Assembly (NCBI GenBank): GCA_000961585.1
Contig: LADN01000082.1
Location: 1 to 39,395 of the forward strand
Reading direction: 5' to 3'
Length of the DNA stretch: 39,395 bases
Origin: Peptococcaceae bacterium BRH_c4a
GTDB lineage: Bacteria > Bacillota > Desulfotomaculia > Desulfotomaculales > Desulfocucumaceae
In this document: positions 9,353 to 15,653 of the stretch, in pieces
How positions within the stretch are numbered: position 1 is the first letter of the stretch
How the letters are laid out: every line of letters starts with the position of its first letter
Notes under the pieces: generated by a model
Told to the model about the DNA's origin: nothing
The model's database searches: none
The model's input: the letters and a program-made list of their open reading frames with translations, nothing else
Position numbers and translations under genes: made by a program

Positions 9353-10711
9353 CTAAATTACTTCCAATTCCGGTCCTTTTTCCGGCTTCAGCTGGAGGTA
9401 GCTGCGTCCGGTGAGGTCCCTTCCTCTCTTATCAAAGGCAATTGACGGAATAATAATAAGATCTGTCTTGCCCCCGCACCCAGCCACGACTTCCATCATG
9501 TCTTCCACCGTGAGGAGTCCGGCGCACCCGATTGATCCCCCAAAAAAACTATTTTTTGCCATTACCAGATTAATTTCCCGACTATCCTCCCGCATTTTCT
9601 CCAGTCCCATCTTCAATGCCGGATATCCCAGTTCAGAGGCAATCAGCAGCGTGCGATCAGCCCTTCTTCGCCTGACAGCCCGGTAAATCTCCTTTACTGT
9701 GCAAGGATCGATGTCATAATCAAAAACCAGTCCGGATGACTGTTGCTTATCCTTGACAATGGTAAGGAAATGCCTTTTCCCCTGCCTCAGCACCTCCACC
9801 GGCGGGCTTTCCCCCGCCAGCACCCTTTTGAAGGCGTCGACCCTTGAAAGGACGGGATTTCCCCCTACCCGGTCTATTACATCCCCTGTCATTATTCCGG
9901 CTCTGTGGGCCGGAGATCCCACCATCACCCCGGTAACCGCGGCATTAAGATGCTCGATAAGAGGAGGCTCCACGGTAACAGGAACGCGCAGTTTGATCCG
10001 TAAATGACTTACAACAGCATGAAGTCTTTCCCTTATATTTTCCGCCATTAGTTCAGGAGGAGCCAGCGATGTGTACCCGGGGGTTAGAATTCTTACAGTC
10101 CGGGCCCCGTAGCCGTCCAAAAACTCTACGGTCCGGGACAGGTCCTCCCACCCGGTAAGGTGAGGCATGGCCACTATGCTGCCGTGATAGGAAACGGCAT
10201 ACTCACTGAGCAGCCTTGCGGAATTTACAGCAGCCTCTGCCCGGCAATCCCCCATCATCATTCTTCTTACCCCGGCATCGGCGCTGTTCAGGGAAAGACA
10301 GATCTCCACACGGCCCAGGTCATACAGGAATTTAACAGTTTCCCGATCCAGCAAAGTGCCGTTTGTGGTGATACGGAGGGGAGAAAGGGGTAATTCTTTT
10401 CTTATTAACAGCAGTATCTGCCTGATCTCCGGATGCAGAAAGGGTTCTCCCTCCATCAGCCGGGTTACTGACTCACCGACGACCACCGGTTTCCTGGAAT
10501 CCATCAAAGACAGCGCCTGCCCTACCAGATCCAGCGAAATGGGAGGCATTCTTTCTGTTTCCACCTGTAGGGGGTTCTGACCATGGCTGCAGAACCTGCA
10601 CTGTACGTTGCAGGTCGAAATTACAGGTAAAATGTTTGAGAGAGCAGCATTTTCAAGCATCATGGCTTTTATCCTATCTTTCGATAACATTCGCCGAACA
10701 ATTTCACCCAC
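9353..10711 (-). CDS. Radical SAM protein with internal PDZ-like domain
   Basis: The radical SAM cluster motif CNVQCRFC (C-x3-C-x2-C) lies near the N-terminus, followed by a GEPFLHPE segment typical of MoaA/NifB-like enzymes. A PDZ-like domain follows (GVMVGSPAHRAGIMTGDVID), then a C-terminal domain with NSFFGGSIGCAGLLTVEDM. That segment resembles the DUF512 motif in PDZ/radical SAM/DUF512 proteins, but the domain order differs. The open frame extends to a TTG at 10729. I prefer GTG at 10711 because GAAGGGG sits 8-9 nt upstream of it, giving about 452 residues. The substrate is unknown. DnaA-box-like 9-mers lie just upstream. Confidence 0.75.
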   Translation of the reverse strand: MGEIVRRMLSKDRIKAMMLENAALSNILPVISTCNVQCRFCSHGQNPLQVETERMPPISLDLVGQALSLMDSRKPVVVGESVTRLMEGEPFLHPEIRQILLLIRKELPLSPLRITTNGTLLDRETVKFLYDLGRVEICLSLNSADAGVRRMMMGDCRAEAAVNSARLLSEYAVSYHGSIVAMPHLTGWEDLSRTVEFLDGYGARTVRILTPGYTSLAPPELMAENIRERLHAVVSHLRIKLRVPVTVEPPLIEHLNAAVTGVMVGSPAHRAGIMTGDVIDRVGGNPVLSRVDAFKRVLAGESPPVEVLRQGKRHFLTIVKDKQQSSGLVFDYDIDPCTVKEIYRAVRRRRADRTLLIASELGYPALKMGLEKMREDSREINLVMAKNSFFGGSIGCAGLLTVEDMMEVVAGCGGKTDLIIIPSIAFDKRGRDLTGRSYLQLKPEKGPELEVI

Positions 10712-10734
10712 AGATATAAACCCCTTCAATCAAG

Positions 10735-10764
10735 TTATTAACAGACTTATCCACATTGTCCACA
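10735..10764 (+). promoter_or_regulatory. Cluster of DnaA-box-like 9-mers
   Basis: A perfect DnaA box TTATCCACA (10747-10755) is directly abutted by TTGTCCACA (10756-10764). TTATTAACA (10735-10743) lies 3 nt before them, and all three are in the same orientation. They occupy the leader of the radical SAM gene, and the following ~150 bp are AT-rich. This could be a DnaA regulatory or titration site. No replication gene is nearby, so an origin is unlikely. Confidence 0.5.
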
Positions 10765-10937
10765 GACATGAACTTTACCTGACGGTGCAAAATGTTGTTA
10801 ACCAGCGGCACGGATATCCTTGAAAACAAAGCGGTCATTGGCTTGTAGCTTTTATGTGTTTTTTTTCCCAACTCAAAATAAAACAACAGCCTGTTGATAT
10901 TGTTGAAAAGATTTAAAATATCAAATTATCAGAAATA

Positions 10938-11957
10938 TCAACAATTATGCTCATCCAGCTCCAGACCGGGCACGGCATTCAGGGTGAGATCGGAGAAATC
11001 CCCTCTCAAATACCTGTAGTAAGCGGCACAGGCAATCATGGCCGCATTATCAGTGCAAAGAATACCGGGAGGATACGCCAGCCGTAATCCGTATTTGGAA
11101 GCGGCCGCAGTCATGCTGGATCGGAGGAAACTGTTGGCCGCCACTCCCCCGGCCAGCAAAATAGTCCTGGCTTTGTACAGTTCTGCGGCCTCCAGCGTTT
11201 TGTTCACCAGCACATCCACTACGGCCTGCTGAAAGCTGGCGGCCAAATCGGCCAGGTTTGTCTCCTCAACCCTCTGCCGGGCCCGGTGAAGATAGTTTAT
11301 TACCGCCGACTTGAGGCCGCTGAAGCTGAAGTCCAGGCTTCCTTCCTCCAGGTATGCCCTGGGAAGCGGCACAGCCGACCCGTTACCGGAAGCTGCCAGC
11401 CTGTCTACCAGAGGCCCCCCGGGATATCCCAGTCCCATTGTCCTGGCCACCTTGTCAAAGGCTTCACCGGCAGCGTCATCCCTGGTCCTCCCTACCACCC
11501 TATAGCTTCCGTGACCGCTCATGACCACCAGGTCGGTATGCCCTCCGCTTACCACCAGGCAGATGAGAGGAAACTCCAGGCGCGGCTCAACCAGGAAATT
11601 TGCATGTATGTGACCTTCCAGGTGATTGACCGCTATGAGGGGTATATCCAGGGCGTAGGCCATGGCCTTGGCGGCCGACACCCCCACCAGAAGCGCTCCC
11701 ACCAGCCCGGGACCACTGGCGGCGGCCACGGCGTCCAGTGATGAAAAGCCCACACCGGCTGTATCCAGCGCCTCCTGAATAACCCCGTTGATCAGTTCCA
11801 GGTGCTTCCGGGAAGCAACCTCGGGCACCACCCCGCCAAATTTCTTATGTATATCAATTTGTGAGGATATTATGTTTGACAGTATATCAACGCCATCCCT
11901 TACAACAGCCGCAGAGGTTTCATCGCAGGAAGTTTCAATCGCCATGATTAGAGCCAT
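10938..11957 (-). CDS. tsaD: tRNA N6-adenosine threonylcarbamoyltransferase
   Basis: TsaD (Kae1/YgjD) transfers threonylcarbamoyl to A37 of ANN-decoding tRNAs together with TsaB and TsaE. The protein has the ASKHA-fold start MAIETSCDET, the metal-binding HLEGHIHANF motif, the SGGHTDLV segment and the C-terminal LCTDNAAMIA motif, all as in full-length members. The frame reaches a GTG at 11966, but ATG at 11957 gives the family-typical N-terminus (339 residues) and follows a GGGTGGG sequence. Partner genes tsaB, tsaE and rimI are not in this window. Confidence 0.95.
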   Translation of the reverse strand: MALIMAIETSCDETSAAVVRDGVDILSNIISSQIDIHKKFGGVVPEVASRKHLELINGVIQEALDTAGVGFSSLDAVAAASGPGLVGALLVGVSAAKAMAYALDIPLIAVNHLEGHIHANFLVEPRLEFPLICLVVSGGHTDLVVMSGHGSYRVVGRTRDDAAGEAFDKVARTMGLGYPGGPLVDRLAASGNGSAVPLPRAYLEEGSLDFSFSGLKSAVINYLHRARQRVEETNLADLAASFQQAVVDVLVNKTLEAAELYKARTILLAGGVAANSFLRSSMTAAASKYGLRLAYPPGILCTDNAAMIACAAYYRYLRGDFSDLTLNAVPGLELDEHNC

Positions 11958-12047
11958 GAATCCCACCCAATCTAATTTTACTGTTGATAAAACACAATTA
12001 TTATACCATAAGGTTGCAGGAAGCAGTAAACGGTAGGCTCTACTAAA

Positions 12048-12071
12048 AGCTTACAGCTTATAGCTTATAGC
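12048..12071 (-). repeat. Short heptad array (ATAAGCT class) after the sirtuin stop codon
   Basis: Three consecutive 7-mers read on plus as AGCTTAC, AGCTTAT, AGCTTAT, followed by a partial AGC. The array ends 6-9 nt from the stop codon of the sirtuin gene. It has the same period, and the same position just after a stop codon, as the other heptad arrays in this window, with a different 7-mer. Confidence 0.75.
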
Positions 12072-12077
12072 CGCTGG

Positions 12078-12836
12078 CTAATGCGCCAGCGACAACCCCA
12101 GTTCCGCCAGTAAATCCCGAAACACCTTTCCTGTGGACTCGTTAATAACAATCTCGGCCCTTTCATCCCAGGGTGTGGGGTCGCGGTTTATGATCACAAG
12201 CCTCCTGGCAAGGGCAGGAAGGTTCGCCACAGGATAAACCTGGAGGCTGCTTCCCGCCACAATAATAAGCTGGCACCCGGTCAGAGCCTTTTCAGCCTTG
12301 TTATAGTCAACACTCATGGGATCCTCAAATAAAACCACGTCAGGCCTCAATATCCCCCTGCATTCCGGGCACCGGGGAGGGTTCTCTCCGCCGTCATAGT
12401 TTGATAATAGGTGGCCAAAAGGATATTTCTGCTTGCAGCTCATACAGCGGCAGGTGCGTAGATGCCCGTGCACCTCCCACACTCTGCGGGAACCTGCTTT
12501 TATGTGAAGGTTGTCTATATTCTGGGTGATCACCCCCACAATGAGCCCCTCCCTTTCCAAAACAAACAGTGCTCTGTGGGCATCATTGGGACAGGCCTCA
12601 TGGAGATCCCTCCATCTTTTAAGATTCATGTTGTAAAAGGCGGCCGGATCCCTTAAAAAAGCACTTAGGCTGGCCGATTTTACAGGATCTATTTTGGTCC
12701 AGAGTCCTGTTTCCGCGCTTCTGAAATCAGGTATCCCACTTTCTGTGCTAATGCCGGCTCCGCTCAAAACAAAGCAGGGCCTGCTGACCCTGATAAGGGT
12801 AGCCAGGGTACTTATTTTTTCATTGTAATCTCCCAT
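12078..12836 (-). CDS. Sir2-family NAD-dependent protein deacylase
   Basis: This 252-residue sirtuin removes acyl groups from lysines using NAD. Motifs are GAGISTESGIPDFRS (26-40), TQNIDNLH (104-111), the catalytic His in EVHGH (H123), and a structural Zn site C131/C134 plus C156/C159. In Firmicutes the AcuA acetyltransferase and a sirtuin regulate acetyl-CoA synthetase in opposite ways, and acuA lies 1.4 kb away on the other strand. The ATG has a strong GGAGGAG Shine-Dalgarno, but a terminator lies immediately upstream, so expression may depend on readthrough or a promoter buried in the upstream gene. Confidence 0.93.
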   Translation of the reverse strand: MGDYNEKISTLATLIRVSRPCFVLSGAGISTESGIPDFRSAETGLWTKIDPVKSASLSAFLRDPAAFYNMNLKRWRDLHEACPNDAHRALFVLEREGLIVGVITQNIDNLHIKAGSRRVWEVHGHLRTCRCMSCKQKYPFGHLLSNYDGGENPPRCPECRGILRPDVVLFEDPMSVDYNKAEKALTGCQLIIVAGSSLQVYPVANLPALARRLVIINRDPTPWDERAEIVINESTGKVFRDLLAELGLSLAH

Positions 12837-12858
12837 TTACAATCTCCTCCTATATCTC

Positions 12859-12892
12859 AAAAAAAAACCGCAGACACGCTGCGGCTTTTTTT
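12859..12892 (-). terminator. Terminator between the zinc-ribbon gene and the sirtuin gene
   Basis: The stem CCGCAG/CTGCGG has a 5-nt loop and A and T runs on both sides, so it is strong in both directions. It sits 3 nt after the zinc-ribbon stop and about 10 nt before the sirtuin Shine-Dalgarno, an arrangement that could attenuate sirtuin expression. Confidence 0.82.
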
Positions 12893-12895
12893 GTA

Positions 12896-13312
12896 TTAGC
12901 TTTCCCCGTCTTCCGCCGGCGCCGCGGCGCCGCAGAAAGAACAGTATTTTCCGCCCGGGGGAAGATCCGCCTTGCACTGGGTGCAAGTCAGTGTTTTGGG
13001 CTGCAGCTTCTGAATCTGCAAATCCAGGGCTTTGATCTCCTCTTCCAGCCTGGACGTGCTCTGACATAGCCGGTCGATTTCTTCATCCACATCACCGGCG
13101 CCCCTGAATTTCTGGTAAACCACGGTTCCCAGCCCGGCAAGGTTATTTTCCATTTCCTTTTCCAACCTGGACATTTCATACTTCAGCTTGGTTACTTCCA
13201 GTAGATCCCCTGACTTACGGGTGACCTCTTTGGCGATGTCACCCAGCTCCCTTGCTTTTTCCTGAAGTCCCCTGGCTGTCTCACTCATTTTCTGTAAAAA
13301 ATCCAATACCAT
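12896..13312 (-). CDS. Coiled-coil protein with C-terminal zinc ribbon
   Basis: This 138-residue protein is predicted to be mostly helical and coiled-coil over residues 5-105 (repeated charged heptads such as LEKEMENNLAGL and LEEEIKALDLQIQKL). It ends in a zinc ribbon with C110, C113, C124 and C127 (CTQC and CSFCG). Similar small proteins are widespread in Firmicutes and have no assigned function. The ATG has GGGAGGTGA just upstream. The gene is divergent from the DUF2889-like gene across a 128-bp region. No enzymatic motif is visible; a scaffold or adaptor role is a guess. Confidence 0.82.
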   Translation of the reverse strand: MVLDFLQKMSETARGLQEKARELGDIAKEVTRKSGDLLEVTKLKYEMSRLEKEMENNLAGLGTVVYQKFRGAGDVDEEIDRLCQSTSRLEEEIKALDLQIQKLQPKTLTCTQCKADLPPGGKYCSFCGAAAPAEDGES

Positions 13313-13351
13313 TCACCTCCCAGGGAGTTTACTATAGATTTTTCCACGTTA

Positions 13352-13424
13352 ATACAGGTATTTCCTTCCTAAAATATATAAAAGGAAAATTTTATTCAGT
13401 AAAGAATATTATTTTTACCTGTAT
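13352..13424. promoter_or_regulatory. Divergent intergenic region with a 9-bp inverted pair
   Basis: ATACAGGTA (13352-13360) and its exact reverse complement TACCTGTAT (13416-13424) flank an AT-rich stretch between two divergent genes, with centres 64 bp apart, about six helical turns. They could be operator half-sites for shared control. I could not identify convincing -35/-10 boxes on either strand. Confidence 0.35.
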
Positions 13425-13440
13425 AAAAGGAGTGATAATT

Positions 13441-14259
13441 GTGCAAAGAATTAATCATACCCACTGGCACACATCGGTAAATGTAACCGGGCCGGAAACT
13501 CTCGCCGGCAAAACAGTCTTTCTTTCCGCCGACACCGAGTGTACAGCCACCCTCCTGGTGGATTTAAAAACTTTTAAAATAAAAAAAGCCCGCTGGGAAG
13601 TTTACCGGGGACCAGGCGGGCCATTGAGCTCAAGTATTGATGGTCTCTACGGCGTGGAGGCATACCTGGGGTCCGGAGAGGATTTGCGCAGGGCCGTTAT
13701 CAGTGAGGGTGGTCCGCAGGCATTGTCTCTGATATCGGAAACTGTCAGGGGTATAATACAGGCTGAAACCTTTTTGTTCAAAGAAAGGGGTTTCAAGGAC
13801 GCCAAAAGCTACGATGACTTCTGGAACAGAACATACAAGAACTCCTGCCGTTATTACAGCAATCTGGACAGGGTATCGGTCCGGTGGGATGAGCACATTT
13901 CAGGACAAGAAAGATTCAGCCGAAACCTCTATAACAAGTTTAAAACGGTTTCGGTATCGGAAGGTGCAGGCTTTTATTATGCCGAAGCAGGATTGTCCGA
14001 CTCTTTCCACGAACTGGGATTAAGCATGACCATGGATAAAGAGAGCCGAGCGGTTTCTTTGGCCCACTGCCGGCTTTTGAGGGCGCCCGACCCGGTTTGC
14101 TTTGAGGCCGCAGACTATGCCCGGGATCTAATCGGACACAAACCGTCCCCTTCCAAAAAGGAAACGGCAAAAATATTGGGCGGAAGCCAGGGATGTGTAC
14201 ATATGATCGATTTATGCCATGATCTTTCCACTGCTTTGGCTACAATATTAAGGTGGTGA
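13441..14259 (+). CDS. DUF2889-like protein upstream of acuA
   Basis: The open frame runs from 13252, but the only start with a Shine-Dalgarno is GTG at 13441 (AAAGGAGTGATAATT before it), giving 272 residues. The segment LLVDLKTFKIKKARWEVYRGP and the C-terminal GGSQGCVHMIDLCHDL resemble DUF2889, whose hallmark is a GGxxGCTHL motif near the end. No signal peptide or membrane segment is evident. It ends 5 nt before acuA, so the two are probably co-transcribed and coupled. DUF2889 has no assigned function; a link to acyl-CoA or acetylation control is inferred only from this position. Confidence 0.65.
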   Translation: MQRINHTHWHTSVNVTGPETLAGKTVFLSADTECTATLLVDLKTFKIKKARWEVYRGPGGPLSSSIDGLYGVEAYLGSGEDLRRAVISEGGPQALSLISETVRGIIQAETFLFKERGFKDAKSYDDFWNRTYKNSCRYYSNLDRVSVRWDEHISGQERFSRNLYNKFKTVSVSEGAGFYYAEAGLSDSFHELGLSMTMDKESRAVSLAHCRLLRAPDPVCFEAADYARDLIGHKPSPSKKETAKILGGSQGCVHMIDLCHDLSTALATILRW

Positions 14260-14264
14260 TGTGA

Positions 14265-14882
14265 TTGAGTAGTGAAGTTTGCCAATTTGAAACCCCCAAG
14301 GGACAGGTGTGCATAGAGGGTCCGGTTACCGGGGATTATATTGATTCCCTCCAGATGAATCAAAACCTCATAAATTTCAGGCCCGCCGACAAACAAAAAG
14401 AGGCCCTGATAAGAATAACTGGAATGTCCTCCGGAATGGTGTACATAGCCCGGCACCAAAATGAGATAATCGGATACATGACCTTTCACATGGCTGATGA
14501 GTATACCCGGTGGCATAAACATACCAGGGTTGTTGAGATGGGCGGTATCGAAATAAGTCCTGACTGGCGTAAATGCAATGTGGGGGACCGCCTGATGAAG
14601 TCGGCTTTTAGCAATGAGGCGCTGGATGAATACATAGTCCTCACCATGGAATACTGCTGGCACTGGGACTTACGGAACTGCAACCTGGATGTGTGGGAGT
14701 ACCAGAAAATGCTCACCAAGCTCTTTGCCAGGGTAGGGCTGAATAAGACAGCCACAGACGATCCGGACATAATTGAACATCCGGCAAATGTTCTGATGGC
14801 CCGCATAGGTAAAAAGGTGTCCCGGGAAGATATCATGAAATTTGAATCCATGAGGTTTCTGGACAAACCGGGTGCCGGCTGA
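14265..14882 (+). CDS. acuA: AcuA-type protein N-acetyltransferase (GNAT)
   Basis: This 205-residue protein closely resembles Bacillus subtilis AcuA, which acetylates and inactivates acetyl-CoA synthetase. Matching stretches as I recall the Bacillus protein include IEGPVTGDYI, FRPADKQ-EAL, EMGGIEISPDWRKCNVGDRLM (acetyl-CoA loop), TMEYCWHWDL, DVWEYQKM and HPANVLMARIGKKVS. The start is TTG at 14265, 5 nt after the upstream stop, with AGGTGGTGA ahead of it. The acuB and acuC genes found beside it in Bacillus are absent here. The nearest candidate deacetylase is the sirtuin at 12.1-12.8 kb. Confidence 0.9.
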   Translation: MSSEVCQFETPKGQVCIEGPVTGDYIDSLQMNQNLINFRPADKQKEALIRITGMSSGMVYIARHQNEIIGYMTFHMADEYTRWHKHTRVVEMGGIEISPDWRKCNVGDRLMKSAFSNEALDEYIVLTMEYCWHWDLRNCNLDVWEYQKMLTKLFARVGLNKTATDDPDIIEHPANVLMARIGKKVSREDIMKFESMRFLDKPGAG

Positions 14883-14887
14883 GGAAA

Positions 14888-14939
14888 GGGGACACACCTC
14901 TCTAACGTGACTGCCTCCGGGGGTCAGAGGAATGTCCCC
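14888..14939. repeat. REP-like imperfect palindrome after acuA
   Basis: GGGGACA pairs with TGTCCCC and, after a 2-nt mismatch, CCTCT pairs with AGAGG, giving a 12-bp stem around a GC-rich centre. There is no T run, so it is not a classical terminator. Elements ending in GGGGACRTTCCT/AGGAAYGTCCCC resemble those I recall near IS200-like (Y1) transposase genes in other genomes, but no transposase gene is present here. Confidence 0.6.
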
Positions 14940-14954
14940 GATGCATAGACGGCG

Positions 14955-15315
14955 GAATCCAGAAGCCAGAAGCCAGGAGCCAGAATAGTGACAGCATACC
15001 TTAAAAGCGACCCTCAAGAGACCCCACAGCGACATGCAGTGAGGGGGAGTGATTTTTGGTTCTGGGCGGAATTTACCGGAGGCTGCTACTGTCTCTTAAC
15101 GACCGAGCCTACGGAATGCCGAGCCGGCTGCAGGACGCAGCCGGAAGCCGGAATCGACGCAAGGATGCGGCGTTGGAGGCGGTCGGCATTCCGTTGGCGA
15201 CCGAGTTTAGAGACAGTTGCAGCCGGAGGTTTATGCAGCCCAGGTTCAAATCACTTTCCCTACCCGTTAGCGACCCCGGAGTGACCCCAGAAAAACTCTG
15301 GGCTTGCATAAAAAT
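14955..15315. repeat. Composite intergenic repeat, long copy
   Basis: The 769-bp gap between acuA and the next gene holds no credible ORF. This element starts with four heptads plus GAAT (14955-14986: GAATCCA, GAAGCCA, GAAGCCA, GGAGCCA, GAAT), then AGTGACAGCAT, a C-rich block (GCGACCCTCAAG), a long inverted repeat, and a right block with GCGACCCCGGAGTGA and TTGCATA. The left block (from AGAATAGTGACAGCAT) recurs at 15419 with about 33 of 37 positions identical, and parts of the right block recur at about 15473-15500. It appears to be a non-autonomous repeat or structured RNA. Confidence 0.6.
15049..15255. repeat. Long imperfect inverted repeat with hairpin core
   Basis: Arms of about 75-80 nt pair through ACTGTCTCT (15088-15096 with AGAGACAGT at 15209-15217) and a perfect 11-bp match ACGGAATGCCG (15111-15121 with 15184-15194). 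The centre contains a perfect hairpin CCGGCTGC/GCAGCCGG with a 5-nt loop (15124-15144). Inside the inverted arms, CCGGAGG (15076-15082, 15223-15229) and GACCGAG (15101-15107, 15199-15205) occur in the same, not inverted, orientation. They would form symmetric internal loops. The short ORFs across this region are byproducts of the repeat. Confidence 0.7.
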
Positions 15316-15371
15316 GCTTTGATGCTTCAGCGCTTTAATGCTTTAATGCGTCATATACTTTCCTAAACGAT

Positions 15372-15392
15372 AAAAAAACGCCCTGACGGGCG
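15372..15392 (-). terminator. Minus-strand intrinsic terminator in the repeat island
   Basis: On the minus strand CGCCC-GTCA-GGGCG is followed by seven T residues. It would stop transcripts of the 188-residue coiled-coil gene after they have crossed the short repeat copy. Confidence 0.75.
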
Positions 15393-15397
15393 CTTTA

Positions 15398-15510
15398 GAA
15401 TCCAGAATTCAGAATTCAGAATAGTGACAGCATGCTTTAATAGCGTCCCTCAAGTTGCATGCATAGAGAGGGATCGACCCCAGAGTGATCTGGATTGCAT
15501 AGAAAAGGTT
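15398..15510. repeat. Composite intergenic repeat, short copy
   Basis: Three heptads plus GAAT (GAATCCA, GAATTCA, GAATTCA, GAAT) lead into AGTGACAGCATGCTTTAA and GCGTCCCTCAAG, the same left end as the long copy 430 bp upstream. Then come CGACCCCAGAGTGA and TTGCATA, like the right end of the long copy. The ~200-bp inverted-repeat core is missing, so this looks like a deletion derivative or minimal form. Confidence 0.6.
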
Positions 15511-15540
15511 TAGTAGATTATATGGTTTAGCAATATAAAT

Positions 15541-15577
15541 GACCCACGCATACAGGACGGTGTGCCGTGGGTCTTTT
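15541..15577 (+). terminator. Plus-strand hairpin with T tract
   Basis: GACCCACG pairs with CGTGGGTC and TTTTC follows on the plus strand. The nearest plus-strand gene (acuA) ends 660 bp upstream, so this may end a long acuA 3' region or an unannotated transcript that spans the repeat island. Confidence 0.55.
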
Positions 15578-15633
15578 CATTAATCAGGAAAGTATATGAG
15601 AATGTCGCTTGAGGATAAATCCAGCTTGCTCTT

Positions 15634-15653
15634 TTCTTCTGTATTCTGGATTC
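15634..15653 (-). repeat. Partial right heptad arm overlapping a stop codon
   Basis: Read on minus, GAATCCA, GAATACA and a partial GAAGAA follow the end of the 188-residue gene, whose TGA stop (15652-15654) overlaps the first heptad. It is inverted relative to the arms at 14955 and 15398 and may be their degenerate counterpart. Confidence 0.6.

Noticed and set aside
10704-10886. 60-codon ORF over the DnaA-box region
   Set aside because: No ATG start or Shine-Dalgarno, and it encodes the repeated 9-mers.
10735-10937. Chromosomal replication origin
   Set aside because: DnaA boxes and AT-rich DNA are present, but dnaA, dnaN and other origin genes are absent and the cluster is small.
13252-13440. 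N-terminal extension of the DUF2889-like protein
   Set aside because: The open frame reaches into the divergent gene and has no Shine-Dalgarno; GTG at 13441 is well supported.
15049-15255. Retron msr/msd locus
   Set aside because: Long inverted repeats suggest it, but no reverse transcriptase gene is nearby.
14988-15322. Short ORFs of 66-98 codons in the repeat island
   Set aside because: They run through the inverted repeat, have no ribosome-binding site or recognisable domain, and exist because the repeat is GC-rich.
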